The notes: generated by a model from the letters alone, not told the origin. A stretch of 64,000 bases of DNA from Sulfurimonas sp. (GCF_023228785.1 NZ_JALOAN010000008.1:1-64000); one strand, 5' to 3'. Positions 1 to 8,982 are shown, numbered from the stretch's first letter. Program-made: numbers and translations.

Positions 1-86
1 TATATCACCAATAATATGCAATATACGATCTTTATTTTCAAAAAAAATATCATATACAGATTTAGAAATAATTGTCTTATTTATTT
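1..86 (-). other. Open frame running off the left edge, no recognisable start
   Basis: On the minus strand a frame reads INKTIISKSVYDIFFENKDR and continues off the window edge. It looks protein-like in composition, but the codon where an initiator would be expected is ATA, and there is no Shine-Dalgarno sequence before it. It could be the 5' part of a gene with an odd start, a decayed gene, or chance in AT-rich DNA. I assign no function. Confidence 0.2.
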
Positions 87-94
87 AGAAAAAT

Positions 95-127
95 GAGACT
101 GCAAAGAAGAAGTTCTTTCACAGTCTC
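95..127. terminator. Imperfect hairpin upstream of the efflux operon
   Basis: GAGACTG at 95-101 pairs with CAGTCTC at 121-127, and an inner AAAGAA/TTCTTT pairing continues the stem with small mismatches. It lies between the left-edge minus-strand frame and the efflux operon. It may be a terminator or a leader structure; no long T-run follows on either strand, so its role is unsure. Confidence 0.35.
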
Positions 128-201
128 AGAGCATGGGAGCGAGTAAAATTGTTAAAGAATGCAACAAACAGCACTACACGATAACTACACACGCAAAAAT
201 G

Positions 202-207
202 TATACT
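202..207 (+). promoter_or_regulatory. Possible -10 box (TATACT) for the RND operon
   Basis: TATACT lies about 27 bases before the ATG at 235. If used, transcription starts near 214, which excludes the longer reading frame beginning at 133 and supports the start at 235. No clear -35 box is visible, which is normal in this phylum. Confidence 0.4.
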
Positions 208-234
208 CATAAAAATAAGAAAAATGGAGACAAA

Positions 235-657
235 ATGAAAAAGAGTTTATTGGGTACTTTGTTACTCTCAAGTTTGGCGTTTGGTGCTGGTTTTATGAGT
301 ATGGTTGATACAAAAGATCTGCATATCATGCTCTCAAGCGAGAAGGTTTTAAGTGAGGGCGACAATACGATTGTAGTTGAGCTAAACCGAGATGGGCATG
401 GTGGAGATGTTGTTGTTGCAAAAGATGTACGCATCAAGTTTTTCATGCCAGAGATGCCAGGCATGCCGTACATGGAGTCAAAAGACATTTGTAAAAAAGT
501 TGGCTCTAACTTTGAGTGTAAGATCAACTTCTCGATGAACGGAACATGGCAGTATCAGATCTTTATCAAAGATGATAAGGGTGTTGATTATAAAGAGAGA
601 GGGAGTGTAAACTTAGGTCACGCGTCTAATCACGATCACTCTCATCACAACCACTAG
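235..657 (+). CDS. Periplasmic FixH/YtkA-like protein with His-rich tail
   Basis: The product is a 140-residue secreted protein with an N-terminal signal peptide (MKKSLLGTLLLSSLAFGAG) followed by one beta-sandwich-like domain of the FixH/YtkA type. A Met-rich segment (FFMPEMPGMPYMES) sits mid-domain, and the C-terminus is His-rich (GHASNHDHSHHNH). Such Met and His clusters commonly bind Cu(I) or other soft metals. I chose ATG 235 because GGAG lies 8-11 bases upstream and the signal peptide begins there; the frame is open back to 133, but that extension lacks secretory character. It is the first gene of an RND efflux operon, 9 bases before the TolC-like gene, so a periplasmic metal-binding or chaperone role is inferred. 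Metal identity is not shown by the sequence. Confidence 0.75.
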   Translation: MKKSLLGTLLLSSLAFGAGFMSMVDTKDLHIMLSSEKVLSEGDNTIVVELNRDGHGGDVVVAKDVRIKFFMPEMPGMPYMESKDICKKVGSNFECKINFSMNGTWQYQIFIKDDKGVDYKERGSVNLGHASNHDHSHHNH

Positions 658-666
658 GACTAAACG

Positions 667-1845
667 ATGAAAACGCTAAAACTTTTACTACTTCCACTTC
701 TTTGTTTTGGGCTTGAGTTTGATGAGATCTTTGATCAAACTCTCAACAATTCGCCCCAGATCTTAGCAAAGTATGAAAAGGTTTTAGCATCACGACACGC
801 TATAGATGCCGAGGTTGTTTATAAAAACCCAGTTATAAACATAGGCATAAACAACCTGCCACTCAACGATAACTTTTTAAGTAGAGACATAGACTCTATG
901 CAAAACCAATACATTGGCATTTCACAAGAGTTTGAGACCTTTGGAAAGCTAGATCTAAAAGAAGCAATGCTTAGAGTTGATACTCTCATTTTAGAGTATG
1001 AGCTAGAAGATTTGAAGATAGATCTATATAGAAAAATAGCCCTCTTAGTTGAAGAGATCCAGACAAAGGAGTCCATTTTAGAGCTAGTAGATCAAAGAAA
1101 AGAAAGCTTAGAAGTTTTGCTTAACTACTATGAAAGAAGTGTCTCTCTTAGTGACTCTCTAAAGTCAAGCGTAGATCTAAGTCGCAAGATCTTTGAGCTT
1201 GAAGATGAAAGTTTTGTCATTAAAGATGAGTTGGCTTCACTAAAACATGAATTTAAATATCTAAGCTCACAAGAGTTTAGAGGCGTTAGTCGTGCCAAAA
1301 TAAGTGATAGTTTTACAGATGAGGGTTTAAAAAATTCCCCAGCAGCTAAGATCTTAGAACTTCGCACAAAACGCTTTGATCTGCAAAGTAAGTTAGAACA
1401 AAGAGAAAAGTACTCAAATATAACTCTAAGCATGAGCTACAACAATCGCCAAAACTTCGATGACTATCTCTCCTTTTCTACCTCTTTTGCACTTCCTATA
1501 TATGGAAGTGAAAATGCAAAAGTAAGAGTTGCAAAAGCACTATCTTCAGAGGCATTTCAAAAGCAAAGTGACTTTCACAAAAGCAGAGTTAGTCTTTTTC
1601 ATAAGAGCCAAAAAAGAGTGGAGTATCTTAGAAAAAGACTCAACTCTCTTGAAGATCTTGAGCTTAGATACAGCGAGTTAGAAGCTTACGAAAACTCTAA
1701 CATTGCAAACTCCATAACGCTAGAGAAAAAGGTAGAAAACCAAAACTTGATTCTAGAGTTAAAAGTGCAAAAACTAAGATACAAACTTGACATAAAAAAA
1801 GCCATGTTTGAGCTTTACTACATTACAAAAGAGAGTCTATCATGA
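667..1845 (+). CDS. TolC-family outer membrane efflux protein (CusC-like)
   Basis: This 392-residue protein begins with a signal peptide (MKTLKLLLLPLLCFG) and consists largely of long amphipathic helices with periodic Leu and charged residues, typical of the TolC/outer membrane factor fold. It would form the outer membrane duct of a tripartite pump. AGGA is positioned 7 bases before the ATG. The stop overlaps the start of the adaptor gene (ATGA at 1842-1845), showing translational coupling with the adaptor and the RND pump downstream. It is somewhat short for the family (about 420-460 residues), and there is no lipobox. Family assignment is firm; the metal role comes from its partners. Confidence 0.82.
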   Translation: MKTLKLLLLPLLCFGLEFDEIFDQTLNNSPQILAKYEKVLASRHAIDAEVVYKNPVINIGINNLPLNDNFLSRDIDSMQNQYIGISQEFETFGKLDLKEAMLRVDTLILEYELEDLKIDLYRKIALLVEEIQTKESILELVDQRKESLEVLLNYYERSVSLSDSLKSSVDLSRKIFELEDESFVIKDELASLKHEFKYLSSQEFRGVSRAKISDSFTDEGLKNSPAAKILELRTKRFDLQSKLEQREKYSNITLSMSYNNRQNFDDYLSFSTSFALPIYGSENAKVRVAKALSSEAFQKQSDFHKSRVSLFHKSQKRVEYLRKRLNSLEDLELRYSELEAYENSNIANSITLEKKVENQNLILELKVQKLRYKLDIKKAMFELYYITKESLS

Positions 1846-2804
1846 AGATCATAATTTTAATAGTTTTTTTAGTACTTGCTTCAAACGCTAAAACATTTGA
1901 ACAAGCTTTTAACATAAAAACAACAAAAGCAAAATTTCAAACAAAAAAAGTAACAAAGAGCTACTACGCGACCACTTCTTACGATGAGAGTCGCATTTAT
2001 GAAGTAAGCCTAAGATTTGATGGTTTTATAGAGACGCTTTATGCAGATGAACTTTACAAGAGTTTTAAAGTGGGCGATAAGCTTTTTGAGATCTACTCTA
2101 AAGAGATCTTTACACTAAAGAGTGAGCTTGACTCATCTCGTGATTTTAAAAAGATCCAAAGTACTATTTTACAAAAACTAAAGCTCTATGATCTCGATAG
2201 TGAGGCTATAAACGCTAAGGGCGAGAGCGTATCTATAAAGAGTAAATTTAACGGTTTTGTTGTAGAGAAAAATGTGTTTAAAGGCTCTTATGTTAAGGCT
2301 GGATCTACTCTTTTTAAAATTGCAGATAGCTCTAAAATGTGGGTTATTGCAAAGGTTTACCAAAAAGATCTGGCGTTTGTAAAAGAGGGAATGAGTGTGA
2401 GCGTAAATATAGAGGGTTTTGTTCAACCAATAGAGGCAAAAGTAAGCAAGATCTACCCAAAGATCAACAAAGAAGATCTAAGCTTCGATGTAAGAGTAGA
2501 TCTTGACAACAAAGATGCAAAAATCTTTCCAGATATGTTTGCAAAAGTGCACATCTCTAAAGATATAAAAGAAGCTCTTACACTTCCAAAAGAGGCAATT
2601 GTAAAGAGAGATGGCAAGCTTTTCGTTTTTACAAAAATCTCTAAAACAGAGTATGAGCCACAAGAAGTAAGTGCTAAGTATATGGGCGGATATTATGAAG
2701 TGTTTAGCGGAGTAAACGAGAACACAGAAGTCGTTGTAAACGCACTATTTCTACTAGATAGTGATGCACAAACAAACGGATACTATATGAGTGAGGAGTG
2801 GTAA
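1842..2804 (+). CDS. cusB: RND efflux periplasmic adaptor (CusB-like)
   Basis: This 320-residue membrane-fusion protein links the inner membrane pump to the outer membrane duct. A short signal peptide (MKIIILIVFLVLASNAKT) is followed by split biotinyl-lipoyl halves around residues 50-75 and 125-165 (segments near FDGFIETLY and KFNGFVVEK), a short helical hairpin between them, and a beta-barrel/membrane-proximal region (SSKMWVIAKVYQ to LPKEAIVKRDGK). It is shorter than E. coli CusB (about 380 mature residues) and lacks the Met-rich N-terminus known to bind Cu(I) there; the preceding FixH-like protein could supply that function (inference). It overlaps the upstream gene by ATGA and ends 3 bases before the pump gene. 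Confidence 0.8.
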   Translation: MKIIILIVFLVLASNAKTFEQAFNIKTTKAKFQTKKVTKSYYATTSYDESRIYEVSLRFDGFIETLYADELYKSFKVGDKLFEIYSKEIFTLKSELDSSRDFKKIQSTILQKLKLYDLDSEAINAKGESVSIKSKFNGFVVEKNVFKGSYVKAGSTLFKIADSSKMWVIAKVYQKDLAFVKEGMSVSVNIEGFVQPIEAKVSKIYPKINKEDLSFDVRVDLDNKDAKIFPDMFAKVHISKDIKEALTLPKEAIVKRDGKLFVFTKISKTEYEPQEVSAKYMGGYYEVFSGVNENTEVVVNALFLLDSDAQTNGYYMSEEW

Positions 2805-2807
2805 CAG

Positions 2808-5800
2808 ATGGTTGAAAAAGTCATAGATTTTAGTTCTAAAAATATATTTTTAGTTCTTCTAATATCGGTTTTACTAACTACCATAAGTCTATTTAGCGTC
2901 AAAAATCTATCACTTGACGCTCTTCCAGATCTCTCTCCGCCACAAGTGATTTTGCAAGTCTCTTACAAGGGGCAATCTCCAAAGATTATAGAAGAACAAG
3001 TCTCTTATCCGCTCATTAGCTCACTTATGTCGCTTCCAAACATAAAAACCATAAGAGCAATGAGTAGTTTTGAGAACTCTCTAATTTACATTATATTTAA
3101 AGATAGCACCGATATTTACGATGCAAGAAGCAGGATCTTAGAACAACTCTCATCCATAATTCCAAATCTTCCAAGCGATGCAAAAGTCAGTATGGGTCCA
3201 GATGCTACGGGAGTTGGTTGGGCTTACCAGTATATTTTAAAGTCCGACAAACTAAACCTCTCAGAGCTTAGAGATTATCAAGATTACTACTTAAAGTATG
3301 GTCTTTTAGGGGTTGATGGAGTTAGTGAAGTAGCCGCTGTTGGTGGCTTTGTTAAGAGTTACCAGCTTTTAGTAGATCAAGATAAGATGGTAAAGCATAA
3401 CATCGGCATAAGCGAGATCATAAATGCCTTAAAAGAAAACAACCAAGACATAGGCGGTGGCGTTCTTTTAGAAAATGGATATGAGAACATCATACAAGCT
3501 CGTGGATATGCAAAGAGCATGGCTGATTTGGAAAATATTACGCTAAAAGTTGATGGTGTTTTACCACTAAAACTAAAAGATATAGCTGAGCTTAGTGAAG
3601 TTCCAGAGCCAAGACGTGGAGTAGCTGACTTTAATGGCGAGGGCGAAGTTGTAGGCGGGATCGTTTTAGTTAGGTATAAAGAAAACACTTATGAAGTTTT
3701 GCAGAGGATAAAAGAGAAAATAGCAACCCTGCAAAGCGAAGATGTAGAGATAGTGACCGCTTATGACAGAAGTAAACTCATAGACAGAGCCATCGACACA
3801 CTTAAGCGAACGCTTATAGAAGAGTCCATTATTGTCATAATTATCATCGCTCTCTTTTTATTTCATGCCAGATCTGCACTTATTGTCATCATCGTACTTC
3901 CGCTAACTGTGCTTTTTAGCTTTGGACTTATGAGTTTTTTCAACATCGGCTCAAATATTATGAGTTTAGGAGGAATCGCCATTGCCATTGGTGCGATGGT
4001 AGATGCTTCCATTGTGATGATAGAAAACGCTCACAAACATCTCAGTAAAAGCGATGGCACAAAGACAAGGCGAGAGATAATCGTAGAGTCTTCAAAGCAA
4101 GTTGGGCGACCTATATTTTTCGCACTTATGCTCATAGTAGTCTCATTTTTGCCAATCTTCGCACTTGAAGGTCAAGAGGCAAGACTCTTCTCGCCTTTAG
4201 CTTTTACTAAGACTTTTGCGATGCTTGTAGGTGCATTTCTCTCTATAACTCTTGTTCCAGTTTTAATGCTCTTTTTCATCAAAGGAGAGATAAAAGATGA
4301 AAATCACAATCCAATAAATAGATTTTTCATCTTTTTATATATGCCACTATTAAAGCTTGCACTAAAATTTAAATACATTATCTTAGCTCTTAGTATTGTT
4401 AGTGTGGCTTATATCTTTCCACTCTACAATGCTCAAAAGTGGGAATTTATGCCACTGCTAAATGAGCAAGACTTTATGTATATGCCCGTTACACCTTATG
4501 GCATAAGTGTAGATCTAGCTAAAGATCTCACACATGAGACGAGTAAAATCATCAAAAATTTTCCTGAAGTTGACACGGTTTTTGGAAAAGCTGGTCGAGC
4601 TGATAGTTCTACAGATCCAGCTCCACTTGCCATGATAGAGACAATCATCACATTTAAGGATAAGTCACTTTGGAGAGAGGGCATGACTTATGAGAGACTA
4701 ATGAGCGACATGGACAAAGCACTTCAAATAAAAGGGCTTATAAACTCATGGACTTATCCTATACGAGGCAGAATCGATATGCTTTTAACTGGCATACGAA
4801 CACCTCTTGGCATCAAGCTTTATGGGGATGACAATGGAGTCCTAGAAGATCTAGCATCTAAGATAGAGCAAAAACTAAAAGGCTTAGATCTCACTCAAAA
4901 TATCTCTGCAGATAAGTCAAACAGCGGATACTTTTTAAACATAGACATAAAGCAAGATGCACTCTCAAGATATGGTCTTAGTAAAAAAGAGATACTAGAT
5001 ACTCTCTCTTTTGGAGTTGGAGGGATTGGAGTTAGCACTTTTATTGATGGACTAAAAAGACACTCTGTTTCTATGAGGATAGATGCCCAGCAGAGAGATA
5101 GTATTGAGAGTATAAGAGAGTTAAAAGTAAAGACAAAACTTGGATTTTTGCCTCTCAATATCTTTGCAGATATAGAATTTAGTGAGGGTGCTAGTGTTAT
5201 AAAGAGTGAAAAAGGTATGAAAGTCTCATTTATTTACATTACACCAAAGAGTGGTGTGAGTTCAGAGGAGTATAAAAATGCTGCAAAAGAGATTATCAAA
5301 GATATCAAATTTCCTTCTTCTTTTTACTATGAGTTTGCAGGAGAGAGTGAGTATTTAGAATCCGCAAAAGAGAGGTTAACGCTTATAGTTCCCATAGTTA
5401 TTTTTGCGATTTTTGTGCTTATATATTTTGCTCTAAGAGATCTAACAAACTCTTTAATAGTCTTTTTTACTCTTCCTTTTGCAATTCTTGGAGGACTGCT
5501 CTACATCGACTACCTCGGATTTAATCTCTCTGTAGCTCTGATAGTCGGATTTTTAGCACTTTTGGGCATTGCCGCGGAGACTGCTATTGTTATGATCATT
5601 TACTTGCAAGAAGCGGTAGAAGAGAAGAGTTCAAGCCTCAAAGATGCCATCATCAGAGGTTCAGCTCTTAGACTTCGTCCAAAACTTATGACGGTTTTCT
5701 CCATACTTGGCGGACTGATCCCCATTATGTACATAGATGGAGTTGGAAGTGAAGTTATGCAACGCATCGCTGCACCGATGTTAGGCGGTATCGTTACATC

Positions 5801-5870
5801 AGCAATTCTCACACTTTTTCTTATCCCTATTCTTTATTCCCTAAGAAAAGATAGTACAATCTCAAAATGA
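2808..5870 (+). CDS. cusA: CusA/CzcA-type heavy-metal RND efflux pump
   Basis: This 1020-residue inner membrane proton-driven transporter has the HME-RND layout: TM1 near residue 15, a large periplasmic loop, TM2-6 at about 335-490, a second periplasmic loop, and TM8-12 at about 860-1010. The TM4 proton-relay motif AIAIGAMVDASIVMIENAH is intact, and AAETAIVMIIYL supplies the distal Glu. Segments MYMPVTPYG, PLAMIETII and RGRIDMLLTGI carry Met residues where, from memory, CusA has its Cu(I)/Ag(I) methionine triad, so a monovalent copper/silver substrate is favoured over Co/Zn/Cd. GGAG lies shortly before the ATG. The gene ends in an ATGA overlap with the response regulator gene. Confidence 0.88.
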   Translation: MVEKVIDFSSKNIFLVLLISVLLTTISLFSVKNLSLDALPDLSPPQVILQVSYKGQSPKIIEEQVSYPLISSLMSLPNIKTIRAMSSFENSLIYIIFKDSTDIYDARSRILEQLSSIIPNLPSDAKVSMGPDATGVGWAYQYILKSDKLNLSELRDYQDYYLKYGLLGVDGVSEVAAVGGFVKSYQLLVDQDKMVKHNIGISEIINALKENNQDIGGGVLLENGYENIIQARGYAKSMADLENITLKVDGVLPLKLKDIAELSEVPEPRRGVADFNGEGEVVGGIVLVRYKENTYEVLQRIKEKIATLQSEDVEIVTAYDRSKLIDRAIDTLKRTLIEESIIVIIIIALFLFHARSALIVIIVLPLTVLFSFGLMSFFNIGSNIMSLGGIAIAIGAMVDASIVMIENAHKHLSKSDGTKTRREIIVESSKQVGRPIFFALMLIVVSFLPIFALEGQEARLFSPLAFTKTFAMLVGAFLSITLVPVLMLFFIKGEIKDENHNPINRFFIFLYMPLLKLALKFKYIILALSIVSVAYIFPLYNAQKWEFMPLLNEQDFMYMPVTPYGISVDLAKDLTHETSKIIKNFPEVDTVFGKAGRADSSTDPAPLAMIETIITFKDKSLWREGMTYERLMSDMDKALQIKGLINSWTYPIRGRIDMLLTGIRTPLGIKLYGDDNGVLEDLASKIEQKLKGLDLTQNISADKSNSGYFLNIDIKQDALSRYGLSKKEILDTLSFGVGGIGVSTFIDGLKRHSVSMRIDAQQRDSIESIRELKVKTKLGFLPLNIFADIEFSEGASVIKSEKGMKVSFIYITPKSGVSSEEYKNAAKEIIKDIKFPSSFYYEFAGESEYLESAKERLTLIVPIVIFAIFVLIYFALRDLTNSLIVFFTLPFAILGGLLYIDYLGFNLSVALIVGFLALLGIAAETAIVMIIYLQEAVEEKSSSLKDAIIRGSALRLRPKLMTVFSILGGLIPIMYIDGVGSEVMQRIAAPMLGGIVTSAILTLFLIPILYSLRKDSTISK

Positions 5871-6517
5871 AAATACTACTTTTAGAAGATGATATCATCC
5901 TTAGTGAGATCTTACATGAGCATCTAAGTGAGCAAGGTTTTATAGTAGATCTTGCTTTTGATGGCGAAGATGCTTATGATAAGATCTTAGCCAACTCCTA
6001 CGATCTTTTGCTTCTTGATGTAAATGTTCCAACACTTGATGGTTTTGAGCTTTTAAGAGTACTAAAAGAGCAAAGCATTACAACTCCTACTATCTTTATA
6101 ACTTCACTAGAGAGTGCTAAAGATCTAAAGAGAGGTTTTGATCTAGGTTGTGATGACTACCTAAAAAAACCCTTTGAACTTTTAGAACTTGACACTAGGA
6201 TCAACTATGTTTTAAAGTCTCTTCAAAGCACAAAAATTACAATAGATGCTGAGAGATATCTTGATAAACTCAGCTTTGAACTTGTTGATTGTGACAAAAG
6301 AGTAAAACTCTCAAACAAAGAGTTTCAAATAGTAGAGTATCTTTTAAAACACAAAGAGAGCGTCACAAGCCATCAAGAACTTATAGCCAACATCTGGCAA
6401 GATGGGCAGATCCCTAGTGAAGCTACCATTAGAACTTACATAAAAAACATAAGATCTCTATTTGGCAAAGAGTTTATAACTACTATAAAAGGAGTCGGTT
6501 ATAGAATTAACTGCTAG
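5867..6517 (+). CDS. OmpR-family response regulator
   Basis: This 216-residue two-component regulator has a receiver domain (residues 1-115) with acidic pocket E7/D8/D9, phospho-acceptor D51 (LLLLDVNVP), T79/S80 and K101 (KKPF). It is followed by a winged-helix DNA-binding domain ending in TIRTYIKNIRSLFGKE...TIKGVGYRIN. Its start overlaps the RND pump stop (ATGA), so it is cotranscribed with the efflux genes and probably activates them in response to periplasmic metal, as CusR does in E. coli (inference). The cognate kinase follows directly and overlaps in reading frame. Confidence 0.9.
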   Translation: MKILLLEDDIILSEILHEHLSEQGFIVDLAFDGEDAYDKILANSYDLLLLDVNVPTLDGFELLRVLKEQSITTPTIFITSLESAKDLKRGFDLGCDDYLKKPFELLELDTRINYVLKSLQSTKITIDAERYLDKLSFELVDCDKRVKLSNKEFQIVEYLLKHKESVTSHQELIANIWQDGQIPSEATIRTYIKNIRSLFGKEFITTIKGVGYRINC

Positions 6518-6584
6518 TGAGAAAAAGTCACATTATGGCTTTTTAGGACTCTACTTAGGCTCATCGATTTTACTTATATTTTTT

Positions 6585-7664
6585 ATGGCTATAAGCTTCT
6601 ATGGTTATGAGTCTAAAAGCATTGAAGCATTAAACAAAGAAAAAATGCACTCACTTTCATCGAGCATTTCATCTAAAATCATTACCTCATATATGAATGA
6701 TGAGCCTCTTATAGTCAGAGAGATTGCGGGTTTTGAGATATCTCTCTATGATGAAGAAAAAACCCTCATAAAAGGTAAAAAGCAAAAAGATGTCGAGTTT
6801 AAAGAGGGTTTTTATAGAACTAAAGAGTTTGAATACTTAGTAGATCTAAGCCCACAGATGCACCACGGTGTAAAGTACCTCATAACTAAAAGCATAAAAA
6901 AAGACGATGAGCACATAGCTCTTATAAAAAACATACTCCTTATCTCTTTTTCTTCTATATTTGTCATCGTTATAGTTGGGTACTTTTTATCGAAGATGTT
7001 TTTAAAACCTATACAAAACGAGAGACTAAAACTAGACAAGTTTATAAAAGACTCAACTCACGAGCTAAACACTCCTATAACTGCCATTCTTATGAGTGTT
7101 GAGAGACTTAAAAAACAAAACATAGATGAGAAAATACTCCAAAGAGTAGAGATAAGCTCCAAAAGAGTACAAAAGATCTATGCAGATCTGACCTACTTGC
7201 TTTTAGAAGATAACCATAAAGAAGTGAAGAGTATAAACCTAAAAGAAGCACTTCTTGGCGAACTTGCTCTTTATGAAGATCTAGCACTTAAAAAGTCCAT
7301 CACAATAGAGAAAGATCTAGAAGATGTATATATATCTATGGATGAATCAAGCGTGCAAAGGCTCTTTAGTAACCTACTCTCAAACGCCATCAAGTATAAC
7401 AAAAATAGTGGCTATATCAAGATAGTTTTAAACAAAGAAATCTTTAGCATTACAAATAGTGGAAAAACTATAAACAAAGCCTCTCAAGAAAAAGTATTCG
7501 AGAGATACTACAGACAAAACAAGCATGAGGGAGGTTTTGGAATAGGGCTTGACATTGTAAAAAGAGTCTCACAGATGTACAACCTTGAGATAGAACTAAG
7601 TTCAAACGAGCAAGAGACCGAGATAAAACTTCACCTAAAGAGCACAACTACAAAAATGATATAA
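6585..7664 (+). CDS. Sensor histidine kinase of the efflux operon (5' end uncertain)
   Basis: The protein carries a periplasmic sensor stretch, TM2 (about residues 114-134), a HisKA domain with phospho-acceptor H159 (STHELNTP) and a HATPase domain with N-box (LFSNLLSNAIKYN) and G-box (GGFGIGLDIV). It pairs with the adjacent response regulator. The first usable start is ATG 6585, but that falls in the middle of TM1: the frame is open back to 6489 and encodes a hydrophobic run (HYGFLGLYLGSSILLIFF) just before it. No ATG, GTG or TTG occurs in that extension; ATA 6501, 6 bases after GGAG at 6491-6494, or an ATT/ATC codon would be needed. The real N-terminus is probably near 6501-6520. Confidence 0.82.
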   Translation: MAISFYGYESKSIEALNKEKMHSLSSSISSKIITSYMNDEPLIVREIAGFEISLYDEEKTLIKGKKQKDVEFKEGFYRTKEFEYLVDLSPQMHHGVKYLITKSIKKDDEHIALIKNILLISFSSIFVIVIVGYFLSKMFLKPIQNERLKLDKFIKDSTHELNTPITAILMSVERLKKQNIDEKILQRVEISSKRVQKIYADLTYLLLEDNHKEVKSINLKEALLGELALYEDLALKKSITIEKDLEDVYISMDESSVQRLFSNLLSNAIKYNKNSGYIKIVLNKEIFSITNSGKTINKASQEKVFERYYRQNKHEGGFGIGLDIVKRVSQMYNLEIELSSNEQETEIKLHLKSTTTKMI

Positions 7665-7665
7665 T
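7660..7665 (+). promoter_or_regulatory. -10 box (TATAAT) for tgt
   Basis: A consensus TATAAT overlaps the stop codon of the sensor kinase gene and lies 36 bases before the tgt ATG. A Shine-Dalgarno-like AGGA follows at about 7687-7690. Confidence 0.55.
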
Positions 7666-7701
7666 GTCAAAAATTTAAAACCCAGCAGGATAATTAAACT
7701 T

Positions 7702-8823
7702 ATGCAATTTAACATAGATGCTACTTCAAAAAAAGCTCGTGCTTGTACTATAAAAACAGCCCATTCAACTATAAAAACACCAGTCTTTATGCCTGTGGGA
7801 ACACTTGGAAGCATAAAAGCTCTTGATATGGAGGATGTGCTTGATACTCTAGGGGCTGAGATAATTTTGGCAAACACTTATCATATCTATCTTCGTCCTG
7901 GTGATGAGACAGTTGCAAAGATGGGAAAACTTCATGGTTTTACTACATTTCCTAAGAGTTTTTTAACTGATAGTGGTGGCTTTCAAGCTTTCTCACTAAG
8001 TGATATCTCAAAACCAAAAGCTGATGGTATAGAGTTTAGATCTCATATAGATGGCTCAAAACACTTCTTTACTCCAAAAAAAGTTATAGATATTCAAAAC
8101 AATCTCGGCTCTGACATTATGATGGTTTTAGATGATTTAGTCGCACTTCCAGCTTCACAAGAACGCATCAAACTTAGCATCGAGAGAACTACAGAGTGGG
8201 CAAGAGAGAGCATTGAGTACTTTAGACAAAAGCAGAAAAATGGTGTTGGAGTAGATCAAAATATCTTTGCCATCATTCAAGGTGGAACTGACAAGGCTTT
8301 TAGAGAAAAGAGTGCTAAAGAGCTATGTGAACTTGACTTTGATGGTTTTGCCATTGGAGGGCTCTCTGTGGGTGAACTTAACAACGAGATGTATGACACA
8401 GTTGAGCACACAACGCAGTTTATGCCAAAAGATAAACCTCGCTATCTTATGGGGGTTGGAACGCCAGAGGATTTGATAGAAAACATAGAGAGAGGAATCG
8501 ATATGTTTGACTGCGTAATGCCTACAAGAAATGCAAGAAATGGAACTCTCTTTACCTCATTTGGCAAGATAAATATCAAAGGTGCTTCATTTAAAGAAGA
8601 TAACTCGCCAGTAGATCCAGAGTGTAAATGTCTAACTTGTCAAAGATACTCAAGAGCCTACCTAAACCATCTCTTTAGAACGCGTGAAATAACATACTTC
8701 CGCCTTGCAACCCTGCACAATCTACATTACTATCTAAATCTTATGAGAGAAACTAGAGAGGCGATACTACAAGACAGATATAGTGAGTTTAAAGCGGAGT
8801 TTTATAAAAAAAGAGAGGCATAA
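7702..8823 (+). CDS. tgt: tRNA-guanine transglycosylase (queuosine pathway)
   Basis: Tgt exchanges guanine-34 of tRNAs with GUN anticodons for preQ1 on the way to queuosine. The 373-residue protein matches the bacterial family length (about 375). D90 in LTDSGGFQ and D270 in MFDCVMPTRNARNG are the two catalytic aspartates. The structural zinc site is complete: C308, C310, C313 (CKCLTC) and H339 (TLHNL). It appears to be monocistronic with its own TATAAT promoter and is followed by the first copy of a dispersed repeat that could act as its terminator. A strong call. Confidence 0.96.
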   Translation: MQFNIDATSKKARACTIKTAHSTIKTPVFMPVGTLGSIKALDMEDVLDTLGAEIILANTYHIYLRPGDETVAKMGKLHGFTTFPKSFLTDSGGFQAFSLSDISKPKADGIEFRSHIDGSKHFFTPKKVIDIQNNLGSDIMMVLDDLVALPASQERIKLSIERTTEWARESIEYFRQKQKNGVGVDQNIFAIIQGGTDKAFREKSAKELCELDFDGFAIGGLSVGELNNEMYDTVEHTTQFMPKDKPRYLMGVGTPEDLIENIERGIDMFDCVMPTRNARNGTLFTSFGKINIKGASFKEDNSPVDPECKCLTCQRYSRAYLNHLFRTREITYFRLATLHNLHYYLNLMRETREAILQDRYSEFKAEFYKKREA

Positions 8824-8827
8824 AAAG

Positions 8828-8961
8828 TTGAGTGCTTTGAACAATTATTAAGGTAGATCCTGAATCAAGTTCAGGATGACGGTTTTTCATTCAAGATGAC
8901 ACCACTCCGTCATTTAGTGCTTGATGGGGAATCTAGTTTATAGATTAATCAGAGGGTTCAA
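8828..8961. repeat. Dispersed TIR element, copy 1 (134 bp)
   Basis: The left end TTGAGTGCTTTGAAC resembles the reverse complement of the right end TCAGAGGGTTCAA, so the element has imperfect terminal inverted repeats. Inside, ATCCTGAA/TTCAGGAT forms one hairpin at about 8857-8878, and a second, decayed hairpin (CCGTCATT ... GGAATCTAG) lies in inverted orientation to it. There are two copies of the central TTCARGATGAC unit. Further copies lie at 31242 and 57090. There is no coding capacity. It sits between tgt and the aldolase-like gene and could terminate both. Confidence 0.85.
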
Positions 8962-8982
8962 TTATATAAAAAATCAAACTAT

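Noticed and set aside
133..234. N-terminal extension of the FixH-like frame from ATG 133
   Set aside because: The extension is not secretory or domain-like, whereas a signal peptide with GGAG before it begins at 235, and a likely -10 box lies at 202.
6517..6545. GTG at 6517 as kinase start
   Set aside because: It is in a different frame and hits a stop after nine codons.
8267..8476. Second reading frame of 69 codons inside tgt
   Set aside because: It is a shadow of a fully conserved enzyme and has no ribosome binding site.
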